From: Limnohabitans sp. G3-2
GTDB taxonomy: Bacteria; Pseudomonadota; Gammaproteobacteria; Burkholderiales; Burkholderiaceae_C
NCBI RefSeq assembly: GCF_002778275.1
Contig: NZ_NESG01000001.1
Location: 248,001 to 312,000 of the forward strand
Reading direction: 5' to 3'
Length of the DNA stretch: 64,000 bases
The notes under the pieces are model-generated. The model saw only the letters and a program-made list of their open reading frames with translations. It was not told where the DNA came from and searched no databases. A program made the position numbers and the translations under genes. This document shows, one piece after another, positions 1 to 10,312 of the stretch. Each line of letters opens with the position of its first letter. The stretch's first letter is position 1.

Positions 1-1500
1 AACCGTTGCCTTTGAATTCAGTCCCGCCAAAGTAAGGGATGTAGGGAATGAGTGGGCTTGCCGAACTGGCGAAATCGAGGTTGGTGCTGAGTTTGAATTT
101 CAAGCCGGTGGGCGAGCCATCGGTTTTGTTGCCGAGGAAAGCCAGCAAATTGGCCAGATCGGCCTGATCGATTGAAAAATACCCGTTGCCATCGGCAGCG
201 CCAAATGCCGCGGTCGCGGCGGTCGCATCCCAGCTGTTCAGGCCATTGCGCAGCCCGCCATTGAACCAGGTGCTGTATTGACCACTGAACAAACCACCGA
301 TGGTGACCGTGGCCGCGCCATTGATCTTCGAGTTGTCGATGTCGTAATGGCTGTTGCTGATGTAAGGGCCAATGCCAAAGTAGCCGACCAGTCCGCCATA
401 GTTGTAATTGGCGGTGATGGCCCCAGCGAAATGGGAGTCCACCACTTTGCCGTACTCACCAAATCGGCCAATCAGTCCACCGACAAAACCATTGCCCCTG
501 ACGCCCAGGCCACCTGCCTTGTTGATGTTGGCGTAGGAGTTGGTCACGTTGGTGGTTTGGTTGGAGTAACCAATCAAGCCGCCCACCAAATCTCCGCCCC
601 CTTGAACCGTGCCAGCCAACACATACACGTTGGTGAAGCTCGAAGGCTCACTGGTGGTCCCGATCATCCCGCCTATGCGCTCGCCACCGCCTTGGATGGT
701 GGTGGTGTTGACATGCGAATCGCTGAAGTTCACCGCGCCGTTGCTGTTGCCCACCAAACCACCGGCATAGTGGTTGCCCGCTGTGACGCTGGTGCCGTTG
801 AAATAGCTGTTGGTGACATTCAGGGTTCGCGACACCTGATAGCCAATCAGGCCCCCCGCATTGGAGCTGTGGCTGAGCACGGTGCCAGAGGCGCGTGCCA
901 GATTGAGCGTCAGGTTGTACTCGTTGCGACCAATCAGACCGCCCACTTGGTCTGCGCCCGTGACATGGCCCGTGGTGTACACATTCGCCCATGTGGTGCC
1001 GTCGTCATGACTGCGGCCCACCAGCCCGCCCACATAGCTTGAACCGGTCACGGCCCCCGTGACATAGGACGCGGTGATGGGCGCCGAGCTCGCGCCGATC
1101 AGTCCGCCCACTTCATTGTGGTTGCTGGTGACGTTGCCCGTCGAACTGGAATTGGACAAGGCTGAGTGACGCGCATCCACATTGCCGATCAAGCCACCCA
1201 CATGGGAATTGTGCAGGATGGAGACGTTGCTGCCGATGTTGTGGATGTTGTTGGCCACCAACTGTGAGCGACCGATCAAGCCGCCCACTTGGTGGTAACC
1301 AGACACCGGGGTGTTGATCACCCAAGCGTTGCTGATGGTGCCGCCGTCCACATAGCCGACCAAACCACCCGTCCAATAGTGACCATCGGCTTGGAGGCCC
1401 ACAGTGCTGTTGGTGACCAACAGGTTCAGCAAGGTGGTGGTTCCACTGGCACCACCGATCAAAGTCCCCGCCCGGTGCCGGCCCAAAATGCTGGCGTTGT
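1..1500 (-). repeat. GLUG-type repeats at the distal end of tpsA
   Basis: In the tpsA frame, short units ending in GGLVG, GGLIG or GGMIG recur roughly every 20-30 residues, for example HQVGGLIGRSQ, SYVGGLVGRSH and NYGGLVGYFG. GLUG repeats are known in bacterial IgA-peptidase-like and adhesin proteins and are thought to form beta-helical or rod-like structures. A fresh block-opening sequence (YFSIDQADLANLLAFLGNK, then FKGNG) appears near positions 10-170, so a second GLUG block probably continues beyond the left edge. Confidence 0.75.
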
Positions 1501-4500
1501 TCACCTTCAGGTCACGCAGGGTGGCATTGCTGGTCTGCGCAAAGATGCCCGTGTACCAATCGGCCTTGGTCAAGGTGATGTCGGTGATGGTGTGCCCCAA
1601 TCCGGCAAACGTCCCCGAATAGGTGCCCGACATCACGTTGCCATAGCGCGTGGTGGACGCATCGGCGTTGGTGATGAAAAAGCTGGTGGCATTGAGGTCG
1701 CCGGTCAAGGCCAAGTTGGCCGAGGTGCTGGCGTCTTTGAGCGCGGTCAGGCTGGAGATCAGCGTGTAGGCTTTTTTATTGCTGCTGGTGCTGCCGTCTT
1801 GGGTGCTGAAGGTCTCGTTGGCGACCGTGAGGCCATTGATGTCTACCGCCGTCGGATTGACAAAAGTCACACTGCCTGAAAAACCGCTCGCGCTGACACC
1901 CAAGCTGTAGTTGCCCGTGCCACCCGATGCTGCGTTTTGACTGGTTTCAATGGCCACGCCACCCGAGCCCGTGATCCTGATCGGTGACAAGATCGACACA
2001 TCCGTTTGCGCTGACAAAGTCAACACACCCGCGTTGTTGCGGGTCACGATGTTGGCGTTGGCCCCTGTGGGGATGGTCACGGTGCCGCCGTAATACGCTT
2101 GACTGCCCGTCACGCCCAGACCCGCCGGCAATGCGTCAAGAATCAAGTCAGCCGTGTTGCCCGCTCGGCCAATGGTCAAGCCGCCCAGAGACGCGCCACC
2201 CGTGTTGAACAACAAAGCGGTGCTGAGCGTGACCGCACTGCTGAACCCTGTGGCGCTGCTGGCGTTGCTGTTTTCAATCGCCAAAGTACCCGCACCACTG
2301 AAGACGGCTGCGGCATCGATGGCTGTGGGGTGGGCCACCCGCAGGGCCAAAGTACCGGCTTGGATGGTGCTTGCACCGACCGTGTTGCTGGCAAATCGAG
2401 AAGCGTTGGTGAGGGTCAGGGTGCCTGCCCCATATTTATCGAATGTGCTGGCGGTGCTGTTCAGGGCCGAAGCAAAGCTGATGTCCTTGCCATTGGTGTC
2501 TATTTTGTAAGCTTGGTTGTTGGCCGTGCTGAACCGCGCAGAGTAGTCGGTGGTGTTGGCATCGCTGAATTGCAAGATGCCGCCTGCAAAGTTGATCTGA
2601 CCTGAAGAGCTGATCGCATTGGCGCTGCCCAAATTCAGGGTGCCGCCCGTCAACACCGTGCCGCCTGTGTAGGTGTTGTTGCCGGTCAAAATCAGCAAAC
2701 CTGCGCCGGTTTTGTTGATCTGGGTGGCGCCAGTGATCAGGGTGTCCAAGGTGGTGATGTCGCCCAAGGGCGTGTTGATCACATAACTTGAGCTGGTCAA
2801 AGTCCCAGTGCCGGTGACTTGACCACCCGTGATGTTGAGCGAGCCCACGGTTTGGTTGAACGCTCCCAGGGCGAAAGTGCCCCCGCTGACATTCAAAACG
2901 CCGAAGTTCGACAGCCTTTCGCTGCTGCCCAGGGTCAAGGTCCCCGCCGTCAGGCTGGTTCCGCCCGTGTAGGTGTTGACACCCGTCAGGGTGAGCTTGC
3001 CTGCACCTGATTTGACCAACGCCAAACTGGCCGTCGCACCATCTGAGATCACCCCGCCGAAGGTCTTGATCAGGCTGCTGCCCATGTTGGCGGTCAGCGT
3101 GATGGTCCCACTCCCAGCGCCTGTGGTGATGCTGCCCGCGCCTTCGATGCTGCCAATGGTGTCGCTGACATCCACGCGGTAGACCGCGCCGCTGGCCACA
3201 CTGAGCTGCGTGGAATTCGAAAGACCACCGCTCACCGCCAGCGTGCCTGTGGTGATGGTGGTGCTGCCTGTATAGCTGTGGGCACCCGACAAGGTGAGCG
3301 TGTTGCTCTGCAACTTGCTCAATGTGCCCGAGCCACTGATGACGCCCGCATACGTCATGTCGTCGGACCGGCTGAACACCAAGGCCGCATTGTTGGCGAT
3401 GTTGCCCGCTACCGCGCCAGACGCACCCCCACTGCCCAATTGCAAAGTGCCTGCACTGACCGTCGTTGCACCACTGAAGGTGTTGTTGGCCGTCAGTGTG
3501 AGCGTGCCCAAGCCTGACTTGGCCAGCGAGCCGCCGACGCTGGTCAGTGCCGTGGCCCAAGTGATGTTCTGGCCATTGGTGTTGATCTTGTAGGCCTGGC
3601 TGGCCGCCTGGCTCAAGCGCGCGGAATAATCGGTGGTGTCGAAGGCCTGCAAAGTCCCGCCGCCAAAGGCCACCGTGCCGCTGCTGCCGATGGCCCCGGC
3701 CGAGCCCAGCGCCAGCGTGCCGGCGCTGAGGGTGGTGCCGCCTGTGTACGTGTTGCTGCCCGACAGGGTGGTGGTGCCTGAGCCGGCTTGGGTCAAAACA
3801 CCCGTGCCGCCCAAAATGGCCGACACCGTGGCGTCGTTGCCGCTGGTGTTGTGGAAGGTGAAACTCTGCGCCGTCAGCCCCCCGGTGCTGGCGGTGATGC
3901 TGCCGCCGCTGCTGCCTATGCTGACCGCAGCCACCGATTGATTGAAGGCCCCCAAACTCAAAGTGCCGCCATTGACCATGAGGTCCGAGCTGGAGGCCCC
4001 AAAAGCGTTCGCCGCGACACCCGCAATCAATGTGCCTTCCGTCAGGCGGGTGCCACCGGTGTAGGTGTTGACCCCAGACAGTGTGACCGTGCCGATGGTG
4101 GTTTTATCCAAGCCCGCCGTCCCAGCCAGCGCCGCACTGACAGAACCTGCTTGCATGTCAAAGGCTGTGGTGCTGGTCAAGCTGCCGTTGGCGATGGTGC
4201 CGCCGGTTTGCTGCACACTGGCCAAGGTGTTGCTGAAACCACCCAGGTCGAAAGTACCACCGGCAATCGCCAAACTGCTGGCGCTGTTCAAGCGATCGGC
4301 AGCGCCCAAGGCCAAGGTGCCTGCGCTCACGGTGGTTGGGCCTGTGTAGGTGTTCACACCTGAAAGCGTGACCGTGCCGCTGGTGGTCTTGCCCACGCCA
4401 ACAGTACCTGCCAACGCGGCACTGACCAGTCCAGCCTGCAGGTCAAAGTCTGTCGTGCTGGTCAAGGTTCCGTTGACCATCGTGCCGCCGGTTTGCTGCA

Positions 4501-7500
4501 CACCCGCCACCGTGTTGCCAAAGCCTCCCAGGTCCAAGCTGCCACCACTGACCACCAAGGAACTGGTGTTGGCCAATCGATCCGCTGCGCCCAAGGCCAG
4601 GGTACCGGCACCCACCGTGGTGGTGCCGGTGAAGGTGTTGGCACCCGACAAGGTCAGCGTGCCGCTGCCTTGCTTGGTCAAACCACCGGTACCATCGATC
4701 GCCCCCGAGAATGTGGTGCTGTTGGCATCGCCTGCGGTCAGTGTGTGGCTGCCCAAATTCACGCTCGTGCCTGCCACACCCGCCAGTGAGCCCAAAGTTT
4801 TATCGGCCTGGATGGTGAAATTCGCACCTGCTGCAGTCAGGTTGACCGCAACGGTGTCATGGATCGCACTGGCCCCCGACAAGACCAGGGTGCCCGCACT
4901 CACCGTGGTGGTGCCAGTGAAGGTGTTGGTGCCCGACAGTGTCAGCGTGCCCGTTCCGGCTTTGGTCAGACCACCTGTGCCGCCCATCGCGCCTGCAAAG
5001 GTCGTGTTGCTCGCATCTCCTGCGGTCAAGGTGTGGCTGCCCAGCGTCACGATGGTGCCCGTCACGCCAACCAAGGAGCCGACTGTTTCGCTGGCGGTCA
5101 GCGTCAAGTTCACACCCGAAGTCCCTAGGGTCACCGCACCGGTGTCAGCGATGGCGCTGCCACCCGCCAAGGCCAGCGTGCCTGCATTCACCGTGGTACT
5201 GCCGGTGTAGGTGTTGGTGCCAGACAGCGTCAGCGTGCCTGCGCCCACTTTGGTCAATCCGCCGGTGCCGCCTATATCGCCAGCAAATGCGGTGCTGATC
5301 GCATTGCCTGCGGTCAGCGTGTGACTGCCCAAACTCACAGCCGTTCCTGCCACACCGCTCAAGGCGCCTATGGTTTCATTGGCGCTCAGCGCCAAGTTCG
5401 CGCCTGCCGTGTCGAGGTTCACTGCGCCGTTTTGGACGATGGCACTGCCCCCCGCCAAAGCCAGCGTGCCTGCGCTCACCGTCGTGGTGCCGCTGTAGGT
5501 GTTGGCGCCGCTGAGCGTGACGGTACCGGCACCGGTTTTGTTCAAGCCCACGGCACCCGCCAGCACCGCACTGGCACTTCCAGCCTGCATGTCAAAGGGC
5601 GATGTACTGCTCAGTGTGCCGTTGGCGATCACGCCACCCGTTTGCTGCACGCCCGCCAAGGTGTTGCCAAAGCCGCCCATATCGAAGGTGCCGCCTGCCA
5701 CCACCAAGCTGCTGTTGGCACTCAGCCGATCCGCTGCCCCCAAGGCCAAGGTGCCCGCGTTCACCGTGGTCGCACCCGCATAGGTGTTGGCAGCTGAGAG
5801 CGTCAGCGTGCCCGCGCCCGACTTGCTCAAGCTGCCCCCCGTGCTGATGAGCGCCGTGGCCCAAGTGAGGTTTTGACCGTTGGTGTCGATTTTGTAGGCT
5901 TGGTTGATCGCGGTGCTGAAGCGGTCTGAATAATCGGTCGTGTTGCTGCCTGAGTGCTGCAAGGTGCCGCCAGCAAAGCTGATGGTGCCGCTGCTGCCCA
6001 GGGCCCCGGTCGATCCCAGCGCCAACGTGCCTGCGGCGAGCGCCGTGCCGCCAGAGAAGATGTTGGTGCCCGACAGGGTCAGCGTGCCCGCACCGGCTTT
6101 GGTCAAACCACCGGTACCGCTTAGCTCTCCTGCAAACGTTGTGTTGTTGGCATCGCCTGCGGTCAAGGTGTGGCTGCCCAAGGTCACCGTGGTGCCGGTG
6201 ACACCTGTCAAGGAGCCTATCGTCTGATTGGCGCCGAGCGTCATGTTCGCGCCCGATGTATCCAAGTTCACAGCGCCCGTGTTGGCCATGGCGCTGCCAC
6301 CCGCCAAGGCCAGCGAGCCTGCGCTCACCGTCGTGGTGCCGGTGTAGGTGTTGGTGCCCGACAGGGTCAGCGTGCCCACACCGGCTTTGGTCAATCCACC
6401 GGTACCGCCGATGGCCCCGGCAAATACTGTGTTGTTCGCGTCGCCTACTGTCAGGGTGTGGCTACCCAAGGTCACAGTAGTGCCGGTGACACCGACCAAT
6501 GAGCCCACTGTTTTGTCAACGCTCAGCGTCAAATTCGCGCCCAATGTATCCAGGATGACTGCGCCAGTGTTGTCAATGGCACTGACACTTGCCAAGGCCA
6601 GTGTGCCCGCGCTCACCGTCGTGGTGCCACTGTAGGTGTTGGTGCCTGAGAGGGTCAGGGTACCGCTGCCGGCTTTGCTCAGCGCGAAGGCCCCTGAGAT
6701 ATCACCCAACAGCGCCAGGCTGCCAGTGCCCCCCACGGTGGCATCGGCGGTCAAGGTGACGACCCCACCCAGCGCCGCGCCCGCGCCGCTTGCGAGCAAA
6801 GCACCGGTGCTCGCCGCGCCGGAACCGGCAAGGCTCAGAGTCTCTGCGCCAATGGCCACATTGTTGATTTCAAGCACAGCACCGCTCGTCACGGTGGTGC
6901 CCGCTGCAGTGCTGCCCAGGGCAGACGCATGAGCCGCGATCAGGCTGCCGCTGGTGACGGTGGTCGCACCGCTGTAAGTGTTGTTGCCACTCAGGGTCAA
7001 AGCGCCAGTGCCGGACTGGGTCAAGCTACCGCTGCCGCTGATGACGCCGCTGAGGGTGATGGCGCCTGTCCGGTTCGCCACCAGCGCCGCGTTGTTGAGC
7101 ACATCTCCGATGATGCTGCCGCTGGCACCACCCGCGCCCAGCTGCAAGCTGCCCAGGCTGATGGTGGTGCCGCCTGTGTAGGTGTTGCTGCCGGTCAGCG
7201 TGAGCGTTCCCGTGCCCAGCTTGGTGAGCGTTCCGCCGCTGCTGCTGAGCGCGCTGGCCAGCGTGACGTCTTGGCCATTGGTGTCAATGGCATAAGCCTG
7301 ACCGACCGTATTGTCAAAGCGGGCAGAGTAGTCCGTGGTGTAGCTGGCCTCATGCCGCAGCGTTCCGCCAGCGAAGCTGATGCTGCCGCTGCTGCCCAAA
7401 GCCTCAGCCGAACCCAGCGCGAGCGTACCGCCGCTCAGGGTGGTCCCACCGCTGTAGGTGTTGGTGCCGCTGAGCGTGAGGGTGCCCGCACCGGTTTTAT

Positions 7501-10312
7501 TTAATCCGTAGCCAACGCCTGACACCACCCCAGTCAGCGTCAGTGCCGTGCCTGCCACGCTCACGCTGCTGCTCGCTGCCAAACTCACGGCGCCGGACAG
7601 CGTACTGCTGCCGGTCGATGCGGCGAGGGTGCCGCCTTGCAAGGTGACCTCCTCAGCGGCCACAGCCACGCCGCGCAAGTCCAGCGTGGCGCCACTGGCC
7701 ACGCTGACCCCTGCTGTGGTTGAACCCAAACCTGCGGCATGACTCATAGCCAGCGTGCCCTCACTCACAACGGTGGCGCCGCTGTAGGTATTGCTGGCGG
7801 CCAGCACCGCCGTGCCTGTGCCCAGCTTGGTGAGGGTGCCGCTGCCTTGAATGGCATACAGCAGGCTGGCCGTGCTGGAGCCGTCTACCTTGATTTCGAC
7901 GTTTGCATTGTTGGTCATGGCCACCGGCCCACCCACCCAGCCAAGCATGCCCACGCCGCTGGCCCCCTCCAGAGCCAACTTTCCGGCCGACACGGTGAGG
8001 CCCCCCAACTCCAAAGTACCGGTGATCCTGAGGGTACCTAGACCGGCTTTGGTCATATAGCCCCAAGCGGTGCCGTTGTGGTGACCCAGCTTGCCCGAAA
8101 TCAACAAATCATTGCCTGACGCATCGCCGGTGCTGGCAATGTCAAATGTTTTGGTGGCATTGTCTCCAATGCGCACATCGGCAGAGATCGTGGAGGCGCT
8201 GGTACCCAATACATTCAAATTGCCTGAGAGCTTGAAGTGGCCGAGGTTGCCGTCGGCCACGCCGCTGCCGGCCAGGGTGCCCCCGCTCGCGCCAGTCCCG
8301 CCCAAAGTCAGACTTCCGAGCACAGCACTGGCACTCGAAGTCCAGGCGGCATTGACGGTCGCGCCGCCCAGAATCGTCAGGTCGCCGCCGGAAGGCAAGG
8401 CAGACGAAGCGCCCAGCGAGACCGTGCCCGCGCTCACGGTGGTGCCGCCGGTGTAGGTGTTGGCCCCTGTCAGTACCACCGTACCCGCACCGCTCTTGGT
8501 CAAGCTGCCCGCTCCGCTGAACACACCCTCGAACTTGCGCGTACCGCTGGAGCCACTGGTGTTGAGGTCCAGATGCAGCGCATCTCCGGTGCTGCCAATG
8601 GTCACGCCGGCATTGACTTGAATCTGGTTGGCCGCCGTCAACGTGAGCGTGGTGGCTGCACCGCTGGACTTGATGATGTTGCTTTCAACGTCGATGTTGC
8701 CGCTCTGGCTGCCGGAAGTGCCGGTGGTGATGGTGACGTTGCTGCCCGCATCCAAGGCCGCCACAATGCTGCTGGCACGAATCACGCTGCTGTCTGCGTT
8801 GGCGCTGTAGGGGTTGCCATAAGGGTCACCATGGAGGGCAGCGGTGTCACTGATGGTGACGTCGTAAGGATCGAGCAACCACGTGCCCGCTTGTCCCCGC
8901 GCAGAGGTGGTGCGCACCACGGCGTCTGTGCCCACAGTGAGTTGAGCACCCGAAGTTTCTACAAAACCGCCCTCGCCACCTTGGGGGCCTGCGTTGGCCA
9001 GGATGGTGCCGTTGAAAGTGGTTGAACCGTCGCTCAGCTTGCTCCACACAATGGCCGTGCCGCCATCGCCACGACCTGTGGCCGAGACATCGATGGCTGC
9101 ACCCGACGCCACGCTGACGGTTTGGGCTTGCAGCAAGTCGCCTTGCCCTTGTCGACTCCCGCCCACCAGCACTTCACCGCCCCCCGTTGCACCGGTGGCT
9201 GAAATGCTGGCACCTGGCTGGAGCGCGATGGCGTTGCCGGTGATGAGCACCTGACCGCCTGGCCCAGCAGACGATGATGCATCCAATTTGCCAGAGACTT
9301 CCACTTGGCCTTGGGGGCCGGCATCGAGCCGAATCACACCACCCACGCGGGTGGCGCTGCTGGCCTCCACGCGGCCTGAATTCTTGATCACCGCTCGCGC
9401 CAAAGCACCGGCGGCACGGGCGCTCATGAACACCGTGCCGTCTTCGGAACTGACCAAACCCTTGTTCTCCACCAGGGCGGCGATGGCACCTTGGTCCACC
9501 ACCACACCCACGCCACTGGCGGTGTTGGTCAGGGTGATGCTGGCCGCCTCGCCGGCGGCCAGCATCACCTTGCCCAGCTTGGCCCGGATGATGCCCTCGT
9601 TGCGCACCTCGGGTGCCAGCAGAGCAATCATGCCCCCCTCCAGCGCCGTCAACTGCCCTTGGTTGATCACCGCGCCCTGGCCGCCCTCTAAGCGGTACTG
9701 GCCACTCATGAAGTCTTGATCGCTCATGCGCATGGTGCTGGCCACCAGACCACGCACATCGACTTGACCCGTTGCGCCAAACACCACGCCACTGGGGTTG
9801 AGCAAGAAAACCTGCCCATTGGCGCTGAGCTTGCCCATGATTTGCGACTCGCTACCGGCCGCCACCCGGTTGAGCACACTGGATGTGGCGCTGGGCTGCT
9901 CGAACCGCACCGAAGCGGCCGAGCCGATGTCAAAACTGCGCCAGTTGATGACGGCCGCGTTGCTCGTTTGCTGGACCGTCATGCTGGCGCCCGTTTGATG
10001 GATCGCCGCCAAACCGGCCGCCACCGACGGCCCCTTGGGCAATGTGCTGGGGGCAACTTCGCCCGCCTCACCCCATGAGGGGATCAAGATCGCCAAAGCC
10101 ACCAGCATGCCCAAAGCCAGCGGAGCCGGTTGAGACAGTGGCGGCCCTGCTGGCGGCGAAAGGCCAAACCATTCATGCGCCTGGGGTTGCGGATGGCGGC
10201 GGATGACCCGGCTCACCGAAGAGCCCAAAGTGCCGCAACTGCGCGCGCACTCGCTGACCGCCACCCAGCAAGCATGGGCTTTGTTCCAGACGAGGCGGTA
10301 GGGGTGGGTCAT
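1..10312 (-). CDS. Giant TpsA filamentous-haemagglutinin-like adhesin, 3' end outside window
   Basis: Secreted two-partner (type Vb) exoprotein. I translated several stretches on the minus strand, and all fall in one frame starting at the ATG at 10312; at least 3,437 residues lie in the window. Residues 1-27 (MTHPYRLVWNKAHACWVAVS...) are an extended signal peptide region, followed by a hydrophobic signal segment near residues 63-80. A haemagglutination-activity (TPS) domain begins near residue 95, with the motifs NWRSFDIG and LNPSGVVFGA. Near residue 450 is the FHA/HMW-type motif GGFVETSGA, followed by WLLDPYDVTI. Next come about 20 passenger-type beta-strand repeats (T-N-T-Y-T-G-T-T-T-V, then AGTL), then GGLVG-type GLUG repeats to the edge. 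No beta-barrel of its own is seen, consistent with export by the adjacent TpsB. The start overlaps the tpsB stop (TGATG). Only sampled stretches were translated by eye, so an internal frameshift cannot be excluded. The ligand is unknown. Confidence 0.88.
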   Translation of the reverse strand, partial: MTHPYRLVWNKAHACWVAVSECARSCGTLGSSVSRVIRRHPQPQAHEWFGLSPPAGPPLSQPAPLALGMLVALAILIPSWGEAGEVAPSTLPKGPSVAAGLAAIHQTGASMTVQQTSNAAVINWRSFDIGSAASVRFEQPSATSSVLNRVAAGSESQIMGKLSANGQVFLLNPSGVVFGATGQVDVRGLVASTMRMSDQDFMSGQYRLEGGQGAVINQGQLTALEGGMIALLAPEVRNEGIIRAKLGKVMLAAGEAASITLTNTASGVGVVVDQGAIAALVENKGLVSSEDGTVFMSARAAGALARAVIKNSGRVEASSATRVGGVIRLDAGPQGQVEVSGKLDASSSAGPGGQVLITGNAIALQPGASISATGATGGGEVLVGGSRQGQGDLLQAQTVSVASGAAIDVSATGRGDGGTAIVWSKLSDGSTTFNGTILANAGPQGGEGGFVETSGAQLTVGTDAVVRTTSARGQAGTWLLDPYDVTISDTAALHGDPYGNPYSANADSSVIRASSIVAALDAGSNVTITTGTSGSQSGNIDVESNIIKSSGAATTLTLTAANQIQVNAGVTIGSTGDALHLDLNTSGSSGTRKFEGVFSGAGSLTKSGAGTVVLTGANTYTGGTTVSAGTVSLGASSALPSGGDLTILGGATVNAAWTSSASAVLGSLTLGGTGASGGTLAGSGVADGNLGHFKLSGNLNVLGTSASTISADVRIGDNATKTFDIASTGDASGNDLLISGKLGHHNGTAWGYMTKAGLGTLRITGTLELGGLTVSAGKLALEGASGVGMLGWVGGPVAMTNNANVEIKVDGSSTASLLYAIQGSGTLTKLGTGTAVLAASNTYSGATVVSEGTLAMSHAAGLGSTTAGVSVASGATLDLRGVAVAAEEVTLQGGTLAASTGSSTLSGAVSLAASSSVSVAGTALTLTGVVSGVGYGLNKTGAGTLTLSGTNTYSGGTTLSGGTLALGSAEALGSSGSISFAGGTLRHEASYTTDYSARFDNTVGQAYAIDTNGQDVTLASALSSSGGTLTKLGTGTLTLTGSNTYTGGTTISLGSLQLGAGGASGSIIGDVLNNAALVANRTGAITLSGVISGSGSLTQSGTGALTLSGNNTYSGATTVTSGSLIAAHASALGSTAAGTTVTSGAVLEINNVAIGAETLSLAGSGAASTGALLASGAGAALGGVVTLTADATVGGTGSLALLGDISGAFALSKAGSGTLTLSGTNTYSGTTTVSAGTLALASVSAIDNTGAVILDTLGANLTLSVDKTVGSLVGVTGTTVTLGSHTLTVGDANNTVFAGAIGGTGGLTKAGVGTLTLSGTNTYTGTTTVSAGSLALAGGSAMANTGAVNLDTSGANMTLGANQTIGSLTGVTGTTVTLGSHTLTAGDANNTTFAGELSGTGGLTKAGAGTLTLSGTNIFSGGTALAAGTLALGSTGALGSSGTISFAGGTLQHSGSNTTDYSDRFSTAINQAYKIDTNGQNLTWATALISTGGSLSKSGAGTLTLSAANTYAGATTVNAGTLALGAADRLSANSSLVVAGGTFDMGGFGNTLAGVQQTGGVIANGTLSSTSPFDMQAGSASAVLAGAVGLNKTGAGTVTLSGANTYSGTTTVSAGTLALAGGSAIVQNGAVNLDTAGANLALSANETIGALSGVAGTAVSLGSHTLTAGNAISTAFAGDIGGTGGLTKVGAGTLTLSGTNTYTGSTTVNAGTLALAGGSAIADTGAVTLGTSGVNLTLTASETVGSLVGVTGTIVTLGSHTLTAGDASNTTFAGAMGGTGGLTKAGTGTLTLSGTNTFTGTTTVSAGTLVLSGASAIHDTVAVNLTAAGANFTIQADKTLGSLAGVAGTSVNLGSHTLTAGDANSTTFSGAIDGTGGLTKQGSGTLTLSGANTFTGTTTVGAGTLALGAADRLANTSSLVVSGGSLDLGGFGNTVAGVQQTGGTMVNGTLTSTTDFDLQAGLVSAALAGTVGVGKTTSGTVTLSGVNTYTGPTTVSAGTLALGAADRLNSASSLAIAGGTFDLGGFSNTLASVQQTGGTIANGSLTSTTAFDMQAGSVSAALAGTAGLDKTTIGTVTLSGVNTYTGGTRLTEGTLIAGVAANAFGASSSDLMVNGGTLSLGAFNQSVAAVSIGSSGGSITASTGGLTAQSFTFHNTSGNDATVSAILGGTGVLTQAGSGTTTLSGSNTYTGGTTLSAGTLALGSAGAIGSSGTVAFGGGTLQAFDTTDYSARLSQAASQAYKINTNGQNITWATALTSVGGSLAKSGLGTLTLTANNTFSGATTVSAGTLQLGSGGASGAVAGNIANNAALVFSRSDDMTYAGVISGSGTLSKLQSNTLTLSGAHSYTGSTTITTGTLAVSGGLSNSTQLSVASGAVYRVDVSDTIGSIEGAGSITTGAGSGTITLTANMGSSLIKTFGGVISDGATASLALVKSGAGKLTLTGVNTYTGGTSLTAGTLTLGSSERLSNFGVLNVSGGTFALGAFNQTVGSLNITGGQVTGTGTLTSSSYVINTPLGDITTLDTLITGATQINKTGAGLLILTGNNTYTGGTVLTGGTLNLGSANAISSSGQINFAGGILQFSDANTTDYSARFSTANNQAYKIDTNGKDISFASALNSTASTFDKYGAGTLTLTNASRFASNTVGASTIQAGTLALRVAHPTAIDAAAVFSGAGTLAIENSNASSATGFSSAVTLSTALLFNTGGASLGGLTIGRAGNTADLILDALPAGLGVTGSQAYYGGTVTIPTGANANIVTRNNAGVLTLSAQTDVSILSPIRITGSGGVAIETSQNAASGGTGNYSLGVSASGFSGSVTFVNPTAVDINGLTVANETFSTQDGSTSSNKKAYTLISSLTALKDASTSANLALTGDLNATSFFITNADASTTRYGNVMSGTYSGTFAGLGHTITDITLTKADWYTGIFAQTSNATLRDLKVNNASILGRHRAGTLIGGASGTTTLLNLLVTNSTVGLQADGHYWTGGLVGYVDGGTISNAWVINTPVSGYHQVGGLIGRSQLVANNIHNIGSNVSILHNSHVGGLIGNVDARHSALSNSSSTGNVTSNHNEVGGLIGASSAPITASYVTGAVTGSSYVGGLVGRSHDDGTTWANVYTTGHVTGADQVGGLIGRNEYNLTLNLARASGTVLSHSSNAGGLIGYQVSRTLNVTNSYFNGTSVTAGNHYAGGLVGNSNGAVNFSDSHVNTTTIQGGGERIGGMIGTTSEPSSFTNVYVLAGTVQGGGDLVGGLIGYSNQTTNVTNSYANINKAGGLGVRGNGFVGGLIGRFGEYGKVVDSHFAGAITANYNYGGLVGYFGIGPYISNSHYDIDNSKINGAATVTIGGLFSGQYSTWFNGGLRNGLNSWDATAATAAFGAADGNGYFSIDQADLANLLAFLGNKTDGSPTGLKFKLSTNLDFASSASPLIPYIPYFGGTEFKGNG
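2640..8470 (-). repeat. Array of passenger beta-strand repeats inside tpsA, period about 285-288 bp in the centre
   Basis: The plus-strand word gtaggtgttg (coding T-Y-T-G on the minus strand), or a close variant, recurs about 20 times. In the central block it starts at 4061, 4346, 4631, 4919, 5207, 5495, 5780, 6056, 6344 and 6632. Spacings are 285, 285, 288, 288, 288, 285, 276, 288 and 288 bp, so the unit is 95-96 codons. All spacings are multiples of three, so the repeats are in frame. Each unit reads like an autotransporter-associated beta-strand repeat: a TLTLSGTNTYTG core, TTTVSAGTLAL, then a spacer with GSHTLTAGDA. Confidence 0.85.

Noticed and set aside
180..230. Possible EF-hand or dockerin-like calcium loop in TpsA (ADGNGYFSID)
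   Set aside because: The context (YFSID, then LLAFLG and FKGNG) fits the opening of a GLUG block better, and no paired second loop is present.
2436..3560. 374-codon minus-strand frame rich in Gln, His and Trp
   Set aside because: Same strand as tpsA but out of its frame; low-complexity translation with no domain.
2640..8470. Regular repeats considered as a CRISPR array
   Set aside because: The unit is about 288 bp, in frame, and encodes protein repeats; there are no short direct repeats with unique spacers and no cas genes.
278..9254. Many plus-strand open frames, with repeated Pro/Val/Ala-rich translations
   Set aside because: They are antisense shadows of the repetitive tpsA gene, whose minus-strand frame has all the expected adhesin motifs.
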